Positions 35,444 through 48,100 of a stretch of 64,000 nt of DNA are shown piece after piece; the stretch's first letter is position 1; each line of letters starts with the position of its first letter. The DNA is from Ilex aquifolium. Its lineage: Eukaryota > Streptophyta > Magnoliopsida > Aquifoliales > Aquifoliaceae. The DNA is taken from assembly GCA_951799425.1 (NCBI GenBank), contig OX637407.1:21086981-21150980 (forward strand), read 5' to 3'. The translations under genes and the position numbers were made by a program. Below the pieces are notes generated by a model. It was given only the letters and a program-made list of their open reading frames with translations. It was not told the DNA's origin and did not search any database.

Positions 35444-35473
<30 letters not shown>
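35444..35473 (+). repeat. (CT)n tract in the probable 5' UTR of the JAZ-like gene
   Basis: About 15 CT units lie 180 bp before the ATG. CT-rich leaders are frequent in plant transcripts. It is probably transcribed, but the start site is not defined. Confidence 0.7.
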
Positions 35474-35480
<7 letters not shown>

Positions 35481-35656
35481 TTTTGCTTCAAAAGGGTTTT
35501 CTGGTAGACTTGGGTCATAGGGTTGGTATTAAAGAAAGAAGAGAGCTAATTCTCTGTTTGATCTGCTGTATTTTGAGGGGTTTTGAGTCGAGTTATTAGT
35601 TGGGTATTCTTGAATTCTGGTGTTTTGTTTCTCTTGTGACTGAATTTATATCTGAA

Positions 35657-38600
35657 ATGGAGAGAGACTTCATGGGTTTGAATTCAAAAGATTCTGTGAT
35701 TGTGGTCAAGGAAGAAGCAGTCGAAAATTCCAGAGACTCTGGTAAATCCCCAGAACACACACGCACACACGCACATATGATTATGCTTGAATTTCATTTT
35801 TCTTGGCTAAATGGAATTTGGGTTCATTTTTTTTTTTTTTTTGACAATAGCGAATTGTTGAAAATTATACTGTGAAATCTTTTTTTCTTTTTGATTTAGT
35901 TTTGAGTGCTGTGTTATATCTGGAAGATGGTGTTCTACTCTGCGCCGGGGGTGTGAAGAGTGTTCTTTAACGCATGTGGTGTTAGAACTTAGTTTGGTGT
36001 AGTTGGCCCTTTGTTTTAACAAGTTGACACCAATTTATTATAGCAAATTAGCTGTTAACCAATTTACCATTAAACAACTTTACTAATTCAGAGGTGCTTC
36101 TATAGAAAGCAGATTTGGAAAGTTTGTTATAGGTATTAGGTACTATATTGCTATGCTTATTGTTATTTAGTCCTAATATCTCTTTTTGGATGAAGAAATA
36201 AGCTAATATATAAATTTTACTTGCCCTGAAAAGGGCTGCGTTTCGGTTCAATTAGTGATGTATTCATAATTCTTTTCAAAAAAATTCGCCTGCGGATCAA
36301 TTTCATATGAGAAATTCGAAGAAAATGAATGAAACTACTTTTTGGGGGTCGGATGCCCCCAATAACATCTTCAAAGTCGTGCTAGTAGTATAAGCTACTA
36401 GAGCACTGTCCAAACGGAATGCTTGTGGAGGTAAGAAGGGCATGATGAAATTAAATTTGTGAGGCCAAATATCTTCTTTAGATAAATCACAAAAAAAAAA
36501 ACCCTTTCGTGGAATTGTCGTGTCATGCTTTGAAAGGTAATTGTGGCATTTACTATGTTGGATACCAAGAGAAACAAATTCATTCTCTGGCTTGGTAAGG
36601 TAATAAAGTAATAGAGTTCAGTGTGTTTTGAGGAATAATTTTTCACTCAGTAGTCCCTTCAGTTGGTTTTTGATCAACTTAACTATGATGGATTTTCTTC
36701 TCTAGTTCTATCTTTCGTGGATGATTTAGTAGTCAAATACATCTATTCTGTCTGATTATTGTTGTTTATTTTTATGGGTTTTCCAGCATTCTCCAAAGCG
36801 TCCGCAGTTCATTGGCCCTCCTCAAACAAGGTCTCTGCTCTGCCACATTTCATGTCCTTTAAGGTTGCTCAAGAAGAGAAGACGGCAAAGATTGTGTCTG
36901 ATCCTCTTACCTCTTCTGGATTCATGGCTGTCTCGACTGTAGAGGCATTTGACACCACTCACAAACGCCAATCCGGTGATATCCAGGTTTGATATACCCT
37001 TTCTGTTCAAAAATATAAAATTCTTCTATCTAGGTGTGTTTGGGCACTGTTTGCAAATTCTGTATCCTCCATTCATTTTGGTTTGAAAAGAATTATGAAC
37101 TGTCCTATTTTCAATAGAATCTTATTAATTATTGGCATGAAATTAATATTTGAAAATTTCCTGAACATGAAGTCATTGGACTTTGTTTTATTTTTGATAC
37201 ATTTGCTCCATGTAAGAGGTAAGTTGTTTTGTCTATAATTTAAATGAAAGATTATGATACTTTTTCCATCTATGCTTGAAGAACTTTTGGCAGATCAACT
37301 AATCTTTTGATTGCTTTTTCTCCTATTGTTCTTACTATTTAGAAAAGCATCAATCACTATAGGCAAGGTGGCACTCATTTTTCAATGACTGCTTATCCCG
37401 TGCAACAGAATGCGCATCTTCCTCATGATGGTAAGATGCTTCCAGTTTCCAACCAAGCTATTCCAATTTCAATGGGCAACCCTTTTTTCAAGGCCCACTT
37501 TGCCGGTGCTGGTTCGAACTTCTTGGGTGCTACCATGAAGCAACAATTTCTTGGAGGAGTTCCTGTTACGGCTTCTCATTCCATTCTCCCTTCAAGTGGT
37601 TCCATGGCAGGGACCACTGAACCATGGTAAGAAATGGTCTTATATTCTAATTTGCTCTTTTTACTTGGAGAGTATTTTTCTGTTATAACAAAATATATTT
37701 TTGCGCCTGAACAGAAAAAGAAATTCAACTAATGAAACTTAACACTTTATTTGGAATGTTTCACCATTCATAGGTTCAAATCCAAGCCCTCTGGCTCTCC
37801 TGCTCCACTGACCATCTTTTATGCGGGTACAGTGAATGTGTATGATGATATTTCCCCTGAGAAGGTACTCTCTCTCTCTCTCTCTCTCTTGATTGTTAGA
37901 AGTATGACTTTTTATCTTCAATGAAGATAACTTGAGAATTTTTTGTTTTCTACTGGTTATCTTTATACAGGCTCAGGCAATAATGTTCTTGGCTGGAAAT
38001 GGGTCTTCTGCTCCTTCTAATGTGGCACAACCAAGAGCTCAAGTTCAGGCCCCTGCCTCCAAAGTGGCAGCAGGGGATGGTGTTTTTGTGAACCAGCCCA
38101 CAAATAACACACCACCTTGCTCTGGTCTCTCAAGCCCAATGTCTGTTTCTTCACATCCTGCTAGTCAGTCTGGTGGGTCTAGTAATACGGATGAAGGAAT
38201 GACAGGTAAAACCGTTAGTGTTACAGCCACTCCTGTTAGCAAAGTGGACTCTCCAAACATAGCTACTCCACTAGGGCCTGTTGCTTCAACTACTATAATG
38301 CCATCAGGTATGTCATGCCGATAAAAGCAATCAATTAGATTAATATGTTTATTGGCATATTCTGTTACCTGTTTAAATATCAGATTATATATAAGTTAAT
38401 CGTGATGATTGCATAAATAATTTAATGACTTCAGTCTTTTGCAAACTCTTTATAAACAGCTCTGCCACCTCCTTTCTTTGGATGAATGTGTCTTGATGTT
38501 CACCTACGTATAGGCTGCAGCTTTTTATATTACGGTTTACTTTATTGCTTCTCCACAATTTATATTGATAATACATTTGAACTATTTTTGGTTTTATATA

Positions 38601-39661
38601 CAATAGCCAAAAAAAGAATATTATCCTTGGCACATTCTTTCCTTGCTTCTGCAACCATGATCTTGTATTTATACTTGATAGGGGAAGTGGAACATTTTTC
38701 TTGAATATATGTTGGGAACAGTTGAACTCATTGGAGTGTTCTGTAAATAGCATCATGAACTCCATTCAACATCTATTTTGTTTTTCCTTAACCAACATTT
38801 TTTCATTGCCACTTTCATTTCTTTGTTAATTAGCTTTTGGGTAATTTTTTCAATGATCTTTGAACTTTTAGCACTGGTAGAACGCTCAATTCTATACGTC
38901 AAAATAAGTCTAGCCATTAGCAAATGACTATCGGTTAGTTTTGTAATCTTCAAAACCACTGTGTAGAATGACACTTGAGTTTTCCATGCAGCCGTTCCAC
39001 AAGCTCGCAAAGCATCCTTGGCCCGATTTCTAGAAAAGCGTAAAGAAAGGTAAAATGTTGGACTTGTCTTTCCTCTTGTTCTTTTCTTATCTTTTTTTTC
39101 TTCTTTAGTTTTTCTGTATTTATGGGGGGAGGGGGTTGTGGGGAGTGTGTAGGAACTTTTGAGTGTAGCCCAACTTCATTAAATCACTACAAGTCCCCTT
39201 GTTTCTTGTAAAATTAGTAGATTTCTGGAAGATCTTGGAACAGTAGCTTGGAAATGTACAAGTCTTGAACTTTTGTATCAAGAAAACTTTTATTTCCACC
39301 CTCCTTCATGGCGAAGGTGTCATCCTCCAATATATTTTGAAGGTTTCTCAGTGGCAGATAGCATTTGTGATGAGCCGAGGAAAAAAAAAGTAGAAACAGA
39401 GAGAGGGGTCGGTGGTGGAATTGTTTGATGCGTTAGAGAATATATTATCTGGGTTAAAACTTCAATCATGCCAGTTAGACTACTTTCCTTATGAGATGTC
39501 ATTTTGATGCATGCAGGGCTATGAGCTCAGCACCATACAGTCTGAGCAATAAATCTCCTGAATGTGGCACCCCCGACTCAAATGGCGTTGGCTTCTCTGC
39601 AACTTCTGGTATGGGATCAGTGTCTCTCCCAGCCAGCAAGGAGAGTAGCCGTGACATCTAG
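35657..39661 (+). CDS. TIFY6B: TIFY6B/JAZ3-like jasmonate ZIM-domain repressor (seven exons)
   Basis: Exons by GT-AG sites and phase: 35657-35741, 36787-36986, 37343-37626, 37774-37864, 37971-38307, 38992-39049, 39517-39661; total 1,200 nt, 399 aa. The start MERDFMGLNSKDS is typical of the JAZ3/TIFY6B group. TIFY motif TIFYAG is at residues 203-208, its domain running to FLAG 229. The Jas motif, VPQARKASLARFLEKRKER then AMSSAPY, spans about 334-359 and fits SLx2Fx2KRx2Rx5PY exactly, with the COI1-degron residues upstream. Known role: a nuclear repressor that holds MYC2-type factors, recruits NINJA/TOPLESS through the TIFY domain, and is degraded by SCF-COI1 on jasmonoyl-isoleucine. The middle (230-332) is Ser/Pro/Val-rich and disordered. 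All junctions keep frame and the gene looks functional. The JAZ3 versus JAZ4 assignment is by resemblance only. Confidence 0.93.
37867..37889. repeat. (CT)n tract in intron 4 of the JAZ-like gene
   Basis: About 11 CT units directly after the donor site GGTACTCTCT; it could affect splicing efficiency. Confidence 0.8.
39050..39516 (+). other. Jas intron of the JAZ-like gene
   Basis: This 467-bp intron splits the Jas motif after ...EKRKER, between the N-terminal degron/MYC-binding part and the C-terminal x5PY. The upstream exon ends in a split codon AG; the intron's first bases are GTAA. Retention therefore reads AGG (Arg) then TAA stop, giving a protein of 352 residues that ends KRKER and lacks PY. 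Jas-intron retention is known for several Arabidopsis JAZ genes and makes more stable repressors. Usage here is inferred. Confidence 0.8.
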
Positions 39662-39960
39662 GGTCCTGAAAGTGGAATCATTAAATAATATGCAAATTTA
39701 TGTTGTTGTTGTGTTACTTTTAATTGTAACCTCAACTTATTTGACCTTTTAACTATAGCTAAGCTCCATAATATAGACATTGTGGGGCTTTACGTCTCAT
39801 TTTGTATTTTTTTTTTTTTCCTTTTTATATCGTCGAACGTCGTGGATTTTTTCTGGAACAATTTAGGATTTCCTTAACTTTGTATCTATTTATTTTCCCT
39901 TATGTCAGTACCATTTGAAGAAATTTTGGCTTTCTGAAGATGATTTATCCTTGGCTTAGC
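39662..39960 (+). other. Probable 3' UTR of the JAZ-like gene
   Basis: AT-rich sequence after TAG 39659-39661. The polyadenylation site cannot be fixed. Confidence 0.45.
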
Positions 39961-41984
39961 AAAAGGTTTTCTATCTTTGTCTGGAAAACTTCAGACTAGA
40001 GCACTATTAACTAATAGTTTTGAGTTACTTCCAGCTTCTAAAGAGTAATTGGAGGAATACCATAAGAGCATGTAGTCCTCCGAGAGAATGTATTGGAGAA
40101 AATCTCACTTCAAACTCTGGAAGCCACAGTTATGTGGCTATACCTACCTTTCTTTCTTTCTTTCTTTTTTGTAGTTTTTTGTGTTTTTTCTACAATACTG
40201 AAAAATAATTTTCAGTATCGTCTAAAAGTCACGATTTAATCAAGTCAACTTCGGATTTCTAAAGTTCGATTCGGAATAATATGGTTTAATTGAGGACTAT
40301 TCTTAAAAATTTGGGATTAAACTCAACTTTCTTGGATCGGTCTCAAACATTTAGACTTCATTGACAAAAAAAAAAAATGATTTCACTGGATTGTAATTTT
40401 TTCTGGTCCTTTATCCAGAAAAATAAGCGTATAACGCATAAACGAAATGAATGGCGAAGACATACTCATATAGTCAACCCTAAATAATTGGGACATAAGA
40501 CTTAACTTGGTTAGTTAGTTGGTACTTTATCCAAAAAATAACTTATTGTTTTTTATTTTTGTTTTAGCTTTTTTCTTAGGATTTATCAAAATGAAAATAT
40601 TTAGCATGTTAATTCTCTAGAATTTATGGGTAAATTGTAGAATTTCTCTGCTGATGAAAATAGAGAGTGGGTTAAACGATGGGTAGTTATTACCAAAGCA
40701 ACAACCATCCTGCCCCCCACTAAAACAAAAGTCAAATGAATGTGTGTGTATTGTGCAAAGTTTGTTGTCTAAGCAATATTTATTAAAGATATGATTTTGT
40801 TCTCTAAGCATAAAATTCACGTGTGTACGAATCCTCAAGTGGCTGTCCTTTTCCATGATCGTATGGTTTACAATTTATGTCCTCTTTAAAAAAAATCAAC
40901 AAATCATTTTAAATACCGTGTCATAGACACGGGAAATACTTTGAATCTTAGAAGAGCAAAAATCATTGAATGAGTTGGTTCCGTTAACGTTTTTTAACGG
41001 GATCTACTGATCCAGTTAAATCTCTATTAATTTAGGATACATAACATTACTCGTCATAGATTAGAATATCTCCAATAAAATTTATATTTTCACTTAATTA
41101 TTTTCAATATCAAATAATTTATGAGAATATCACATAAGACCAGCTGTATATTATGGGTTTATTATTAATACAAGATAATTAATCTATCATTAAATGACTA
41201 ACTTGAAATCATGGAGAACTTGGAACCCCAAGATAAGATATATCTTCTTCTTATTTCTTGATATTTTTCTACCTTATGAAAATTTTACAAAAAGATCTTG
41301 TGGTTGGTATATATTTACTACTCCTATCGATCACCTCTTCATGGCCATGGGGGTGGACCCTAGATGATGGCTAGGGTGACTATGAAGTGCTTGTTTTGTC
41401 AAAGTATCTCATCAATTAGCAAAAACATACTTTTGACGTCATGTTTTTGTAGGGTCTCACCTCTTGCACACCAATAGGGTCCTTTTCTTTTGCCCTAGAT
41501 ATGCCAATGAACATGGCCATGTTTTGTCCCCGTGGGACCTCTAATTTCATTTGCTTCAACTTATAGTGCCACTTAATGTAGTTGTCAAGGGATGAAAAAT
41601 AAAAAAATAATCAAGTGTGAGACCAATTATACCCATCACTACCACTACGGTCATAATCACCAACATTTCATATTTTCTATATTGCTACGACAATAGAAAA
41701 AGTAAAGATTCTTTTACTTTATAGAAGAATCGCGAGACACATTTCTCTCATTGTTCGGTTTGACCATTCAAAGGTTACAGTTGTTCACATGTAATACACA
41801 CGTGTTTATAGATATGTAATTGAAGTTTTTAATGGAGCACTTGAAGGAAACATGTAAATTACTCAACAAAGATAAGATAGATCAAAAAACATATAGAAGA
41901 GAAAAAGAAATGAGAAGGAATGTGGAACTCCCCCCAAGTAAGTATTACAATTGGTATGAGCTACTTTCGTGGGATATGAGCGAG
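39961..41984. other. Intergenic DNA
   Basis: No gene or defined element is visible over 2 kb. Short ORFs lack domains. Confidence 0.6.
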
Positions 41985-42291
41985 CATGCTGTCTGGCAAT
42001 TATTAGAGCCCTCTTATGATATCGTATTACAATTTTGTAGTCCAAATTACAATTTTTGTGGGGTTATTTATAATTTTGTAGGGTTACTTGTGATCAATTA
42101 TAAAAATTTTAGAATCAATCGCAAGTAATTCTCAAAAGTTGTAAATGATCCTTAAAAGTCGTAAATAATCCACAAAAGTAAATGACCACAAAAAATTATA
42201 AATAACCCACAAATTTTGTTAAAAAAAACCCACAAAACTTGTAAATATTGATACAATATTAAAAAAAAAATCGGTACCGTAGACAAGAAGA
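41985..42291. repeat. MITE-like repeat ending in TCGGTACCGTAGAC
   Basis: AT-rich with repeated AAATTACAATTTTTGTGG/CCACAAAA words that fold back, closing with a poly-A run and TCGGTACCGTAGAC at about 42271-42284. It abuts duplicated segment copy I. The left end is approximate. Confidence 0.45.
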
Positions 42292-42666
42292 AATTTAGAG
42301 GCAAATGTGAGAATCCATATAAAGTTAAAGGACAGTAGTCCTTGAAGGACCAGTACTTTGCGATAATCAAGACCGATACCCGCCATAGCCATCCCCACTA
42401 CCTACCACAGTCCCACCACTAAAGTCCCAATCGAACACTTAATAACACATCCACTATCAAGTAAGAGTTATTATAGATTTCCAGCAAAATAGAACACTTA
42501 ATATATATTCATCAATCTTACCATATGTGACCACAACAAGCTCTGGTTGTTGTAAAGGTGAAGGCATTATATTCTGCACATAGACAGAAAGGGGTGGCTC
42601 TGGCTGACATGAAAGAGAAATGAGCTACCGATAAAAGTGTGTATGTGGGGGCAACAAACCCTCAAT
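42292..42666 (+). repeat. Second duplicated segment, copy I (partial)
   Basis: It matches the downstream part of copy III (53395-54690): GTGAGAATCCATATAAA, TAGTCCTTGAAGGACCAGTA, GTGACCACAACAA, CTCTGGTTGTTGTAAA, TATATTCTGCACATAGA, GATGAAAGAGAAATGA in the same order, with gaps. Non-coding. Confidence 0.7.
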
Positions 42667-42667
42667 T

Positions 42668-43587
42668 AAAAAGAGAGAGTACCGCTTTAGTACGGTACCA
42701 AAAATTATAATTTTTTTAAAATGTAATCTATAACTTGTAAAATGCATGATCGATCATGCAAGATTATAATCGATACTGAAAGTTATAATTTTTAAAAGTC
42801 ACGTTACAACTTATAAGAAAGAAATTACGACTATTCAAAGGAAGTCAATGATCGATCAATGGTGATTATGCACAAATCGATTTTATGCACCACCGGTCAA
42901 ATGATTAGTAATAAATGTGGTAATTAAGTAGAAAGAGAAAATAATTCAAGCGAAACAAAGATGTAGAGTGGTTCGGTCAAGTTGATCTACGTCCACTTTG
43001 AAGGGCTATGGTCGTCTGAATATTTTATTACATCGAGAAGTGTAGGTAGAGGAATGAGATACAAGCTATGAGAGATAGGGAAGAGTGTTAGCAGATGTGC
43101 TAGATTGTGTGAGATGTCCCCCAAGTGTTGGCAGGGCTTACAATTTATAGTCGCCTCCTAACATATTGAGACGACTTATCAGTAACTAAGTAGCTAATCT
43201 GGTGAAGCTGATGTCATCTTCTCAACGGATGAGACAGTTACGGCGCTCCCCATAAGATCCGGTCAAAGGATGACGTGGTGATTGACTCTTTCCAAGGCAG
43301 CGTGGATGAGACTCTTGAATGACCCTACTTACTCCCTTGGTGATGTAACTCCTCGAACCCTGATGAGCTTGACCGGACATGGACCCCTTTGGGCTGGACT
43401 TACTAGATCTCTTTAAATTGGGCTCACAACGTAAGTTAGGCCCTTGGGCCTGACCCATCAAATGGTATATGTAATTGATCATGATCTTCAGTTGTAAATT
43501 CTCCTTTTAAAAGTATGATTTTATCATAAAAAATTGTAACATTCGATACGGTACAAAAAAAAATATACCTTAAACTTTCCCATTAAA
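42668..43587. mobile_element. GGTACCG-type MITE split by a solo LTR
   Basis: The left part (42668-42862) starts AGAGTACCGCTTTAGTACGG; the right part (43466-43587) ends CCTTAAACTTTCCC. With the LTR and one AATGG removed, they form one element like that at 30176-30540. ATTAAAAAG flanks both ends (a likely 8-9 bp target duplication). The paralogous site in copy III near 54670-54685 (AAATTATGAAGATAAGG) lacks the insert. Confidence 0.7.
42863..43460 (-). repeat. Solo LTR of the Tat-like Gypsy family
   Basis: 598 bp, TGATTATGCAC to GACCCATCA, with a perfect target duplication AATGG at 42858-42862 and 43461-43465. It resembles the LTR at 895-1484. With no internal region left, it arose by recombination between two LTRs. 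Confidence 0.88.
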
Positions 43588-44274
43588 AAGATAAGGTACT
43601 CTTAGTATTAAATATGACTAATAATGGGTCATCTCCAATTAAGAGTTTTTTAACTCATACTTCACCATTTATAATCATGTATCCCTGGATACGTATCGTG
43701 TTAAGTTCGTATCGTATGTAAGTCATATTTAACGTGTTTCTATCATGTCTAGTTGAATTTGTGTTGATTTATTTTTTTAACGAATTTAACGGGTTCACAC
43801 GTTGACTATCTGAACCAACTAAGGCTAAATCTAAACTCATTAATTTCGTGTGGTTTTGTGTCGAATGTGCGGGTTGTGTTTAGTGTTGTTAGATCTAGAA
43901 AAAAAAATAACAAAAACAAGTTTCAAATTGGACTATGGTATACCCCTAAAATCGTTCAAATTTGTTTTAATTAAATATAACTACGAGGGATATTTTGGAC
44001 AATGGAGATCAAAATAGACTTAATATTAAATAAGTTTACTTGATAGACTTATCACCAAATAAGTCCACAAAGAGGGACCGGCCTCTAAATTTCCCAAAAA
44101 AAAAAACAGTAATATGGAACATTCAAAAACAAAAAAAATAGTAACATTCAATAGAAAATAATAATACATTTAAAAAAATAATAACATTCAAAAATAAAAA
44201 TAGTAATATTGAAACCAAAAACAAATAATCTACTTCGGCGAGTCCATATGAGTTCATTGTACTAAACACTGCTC

Positions 44275-44311
<37 letters not shown>

Positions 44312-44984
44312 TATCACTTGTTCTTTGAATTTGAATTTCAAATTTATGTAAAAAAATTTATTAGCATATCTTTATTGATAGTGAATTAAGGGATAACAAC
44401 TCTCTAGTTAGAAAATTAATTTAAAGTTACTTTCAAGGAAGGGTATTTTGGAGTTTTAAAAAAATAGTGAACTTAACTACTTATTAGTGAGATTAAAAAT
44501 GGACTTATCCCCAAATAAATTTCATTGACGGACTAAACTCATTATAAGTCCCTTGAGTAGGACTCAGTTCCAATTTTCACAAAAAAATTGGGGATGAAGT
44601 TTGTACCATTGGATCAAAATAAATGAAAAATGAATTAATTTTGATCATTGTTATCTATATAATAAAGTTGAACATAAAAAATGACTTTTACTTTTCGCGG
44701 ATGAGATCGTTTTAAATTTTGCTTTAAAATTAATCTAACAACTAATATTAACTCTTCAAATTTAATAGGGAAAATAGTCCCCCTAAGGATGAGTGATTTT
44801 TCAAAAGTGTTTCTAGGACTTATGACTTCTCATAAGCACTTTAAAAAAAAAAGTAGTGTTTGAAATAACTTATTTTAATTAATTCTAAATATGCCAAAAA
44901 TAGTTTTACCACTTAAATTAAGTAAGTATGTAAAAGTTAAAAAAAAAAATAACTTCTAATTTTTTAAAATCACTTCTCTACAAA
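43588..44984. repeat. AT-rich intergenic DNA with dispersed repeat block
   Basis: 44030-44585 carries words shared with 1490-2230: GGGACCGGCCTCTAAATTTC, reversed AACATTCAAAAA units, and AAATTTCATTGACGGACTAA. A (AT)n(GA)n tract lies at 44274-44310. No gene is visible. Confidence 0.5.
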
Positions 44985-45105
44985 ATACTTCACCACCACC
45001 ATCGCCGCCGCCGCCATCACACCACACCACCACCGCCGCCACACCACACCACCACCATCATTGCCACCACTGCCCCAACATCGTTGCCACCACCACCGCT
45101 GCTAC
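44985..45105. repeat. CCA/CCG-rich trinucleotide tract, left part
   Basis: CACCACCACC, GCCGCCGCC and CACACCACC units. It continues at 48619 once the hAT element is removed. Confidence 0.85.
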
Positions 45106-48100
45106 TAGGGGTGTTCAAATTTCCTATTAGCCGCAATTTCCTACCCTACTTGACCTTACCCGACCCTATTGAACGGCTAGAAGAAAAAATCGGGTAGGAA
45201 TGCAGAATACCCATCAATTTATGTATTCTTACCCTACCCTACCCGCATTAATTAATTAATATATATAAACTAAAAACTCTAATTCCCTAACCCTATCGTC
45301 TGAGCGCCTATTCAGTCTTCAATCTTCATCGCCTCTTCAGCTGTCCCGCTCAGTCGCTCCTCTCGCCTCCATTGCCTCCAGCCTCGCCAGTCGCCTCTCT
45401 CACCTCTCTCGCCTCTCAGCCTCCCAGGTACTCTCTCTGTCTCTGTCTCTGTCACTGTCTCAGTTGATTGTTTCGGCACGATTTGACTATTTGAGTGCGA
45501 TTTGGAGAGAAGGGTCGGCATGAGAAGGGTAAAAAACAGAGGGATGAAATTGATGCTGATGAGGAAGAAAATCATTTTTTTTTTCTTTTTTCTTTTTTAT
45601 CTATTTTATTCTAGGTTCTTTGTTTTTACTATCAGTAAATGTCCCAGTTATTTTTGGTGTTTGTCCTTCTGAATTAAACTTGATGTTTGTAACTTTGGTA
45701 AACTGGTCTTGTAGTTTTCAATAGCGGAAACTGCCAGAAACAAGAATGGTGGTGCTGAATAGCCAGTACAGAAATTAAATTTTTCTATTTTTCTTCTTTC
45801 ATGATTTCTTTAAGAATTTGTTCCATCTTGATCTTGTTTCTCCAAATGGGTAATCATGGCTTATGCTTTTGTATGAATAATTTGGTGGAGTAGCACTTTG
45901 AGAATGGTATAGTTACCATTATTGCTTCCTTATTCACCCCACAATGTTCGGGCTTTCAATCCTAAACCATACTTGTGTGTGTAATTTGTATTGAAGGTCT
46001 CATTAAATTACATACATGTGTGTGTGCTTTGGGCTGGCTGTTACTTCAGTTTGTTGCTCAAAGTTGCTGAACAGTTTGTTGTTTTCTGTTTGTTGAACAA
46101 TTTAAAAGCTAACTCACATGACTATGTTTGTTGTTTTCTGTTTGACAGCCTTATGTTAGAATCTTATTTTTTTTGTTTTTGTTCACAGATCATTTCCTTA
46201 TGGATGATATTACTCCACATTCATCTGCTCAAGCTGATTCTAACAGTAACATCCAAGTTACTGATGACATTCAGGGTGAGGGACAAGATACAAGAAAACG
46301 ATCTAGAGTTTGAGAGCATTTTGAAAAGATTGAAGCTGTAGATGAAGCTAAATGTCAGCATTGTAGTAAGATTTACAATTATCATCCAAGAAAAACAGGT
46401 ACTTCATTCTTGCGTTATTATTTAGATTGTTGTAAATCCTATTTGACGAGTGTGAATAAGAAGGACACAACTCAATTAAAGTTAATTGATGCTTTCAAAA
46501 AAGATGGAGATGGTGTTAGTAGTAACCTTAGTGTTGCTAAATACAATAAAAATAAAATTAGGGAAGCAATTGCTATTAAGATTATAGTGGATGAATTGTC
46601 AATCCGGTTTGTTGAAGGAGAAGGATTTAGAGATTTGATGAGGATTGTTGAACCTAGATTTCATATATCTTCCCGTACCACTGTGATGAGAGATTGTGTA
46701 CAATTATATATGATGGAGAAAGAAAAATTGAAGCATATGTTTGTCTCATCTAGTCAAAGGGTTTGTCTTACTACTGATACATGGACCTCTATTCAAAATC
46801 TAACTTATATGTCCTTAACTGCGCATTTCATTGATAAAAATTGGAAGTTACACAAATGAATAATCAATTTTTTGAAAGTTTCTAATCAAAAGGGTGTGAC
46901 AATTGGAAGGGAAATTGAAGCATGCATGCTTGGGTGGGGCATAGACAACATATTTACTGTTACAGTGGATAATGTTACTTCTAATGATTGTGCTCTTGAT
47001 TATTTAAAGAGGCGAACTAAGGATGGGAATATCACTATCTTAGAAAATGAATTTATGCATGTTAGGTGTTATGCACACATTTTGAATCTAATTGTCATGG
47101 AGGGTTTGAAGGAAGTGAGCACGTCAATTTTGAAGGTATGAAATGCTGTTAAATATGTGAAGTCTTCTCCTTCAAGCCTTGACAAGTTTAAGTCATGTGT
47201 TGAGAGGCAAAAAATTGGTGAAAATGGTCTTCTTTGGTGAAAAACAATGATGATAAGTATTGGGGTCATTTAGATAATATTAATTTGATGTTGTTTGTTG
47301 CTATTGTCCTTGACCCACGCTATAAATTGGATGCTTTAGAATTTTGGCTCAATGACAATTATAAGGCTGAGGATGAAGTAGTTAAGGTTCAACCAGTTGA
47401 AAAGATCAAAAGGGTCATTGACCAGTTATGCCAACATTACACTAGATTTAGTGTGGGGTATGGAGTGGGGTTAAGTGTTAACCATGAGAAAATTGTGTCT
47501 TCGGCTGATATGTCTATTCAAGATCAAGTACCTACGAATTTCATAAATAGGTACCGCAAGTATAGAGCTAAGCGAGATAATGTAGACAACAAATCAGAGT
47601 TAGATCGATATTTGATGGAGGATGTTGAATTTGCTAGTGTCAATTTTGATATTTTGAATTGGTGGAAGGTTAATTATTCTAAATTCTCGATCCTTGCCAA
47701 AATAGCTCGTGATGTGTTAGTTATTCTCATTTCTACAGTGGCATCAGAATTGACTTTTAGCACTAGGGGTCGTATTTTAGATCCTTTTCGGAGTTACCTG
47801 GCACCCAAAACAGTTGAGGGTCTCACATGTGCACAAAATTGGCTTCGATCGTCATCCATTGCTTATGACTTTGAAGATGTTTTAGAGGATTCAGAAAGCT
47901 ATAAACTAGATCCAAGTTTTTATACTTTTATTGTTATTTTTTTATTATTTGTTGATGAGTTCTTCGTATCTAATTTTTTTCCTTACTCTTTTTTATCTCA
48001 AAAATAATTGCAGAGAAAATTGCAATTGCTCTTGAGTGAAGAGAGATGAATGACACTAGCAAGAAAAGTGTTATTTAACTTTTATATATATATTTTTAGT

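Noticed and set aside
35321-35518. Minus-strand ORF rich in Arg-Glu repeats
   Set aside because: It is the reverse of the (CT)n tract in the JAZ leader.
45991-46341. 116-codon ORF at the start of the hAT gene
   Set aside because: It is out of frame with the BED finger; the true frame starts at ATG 46200.
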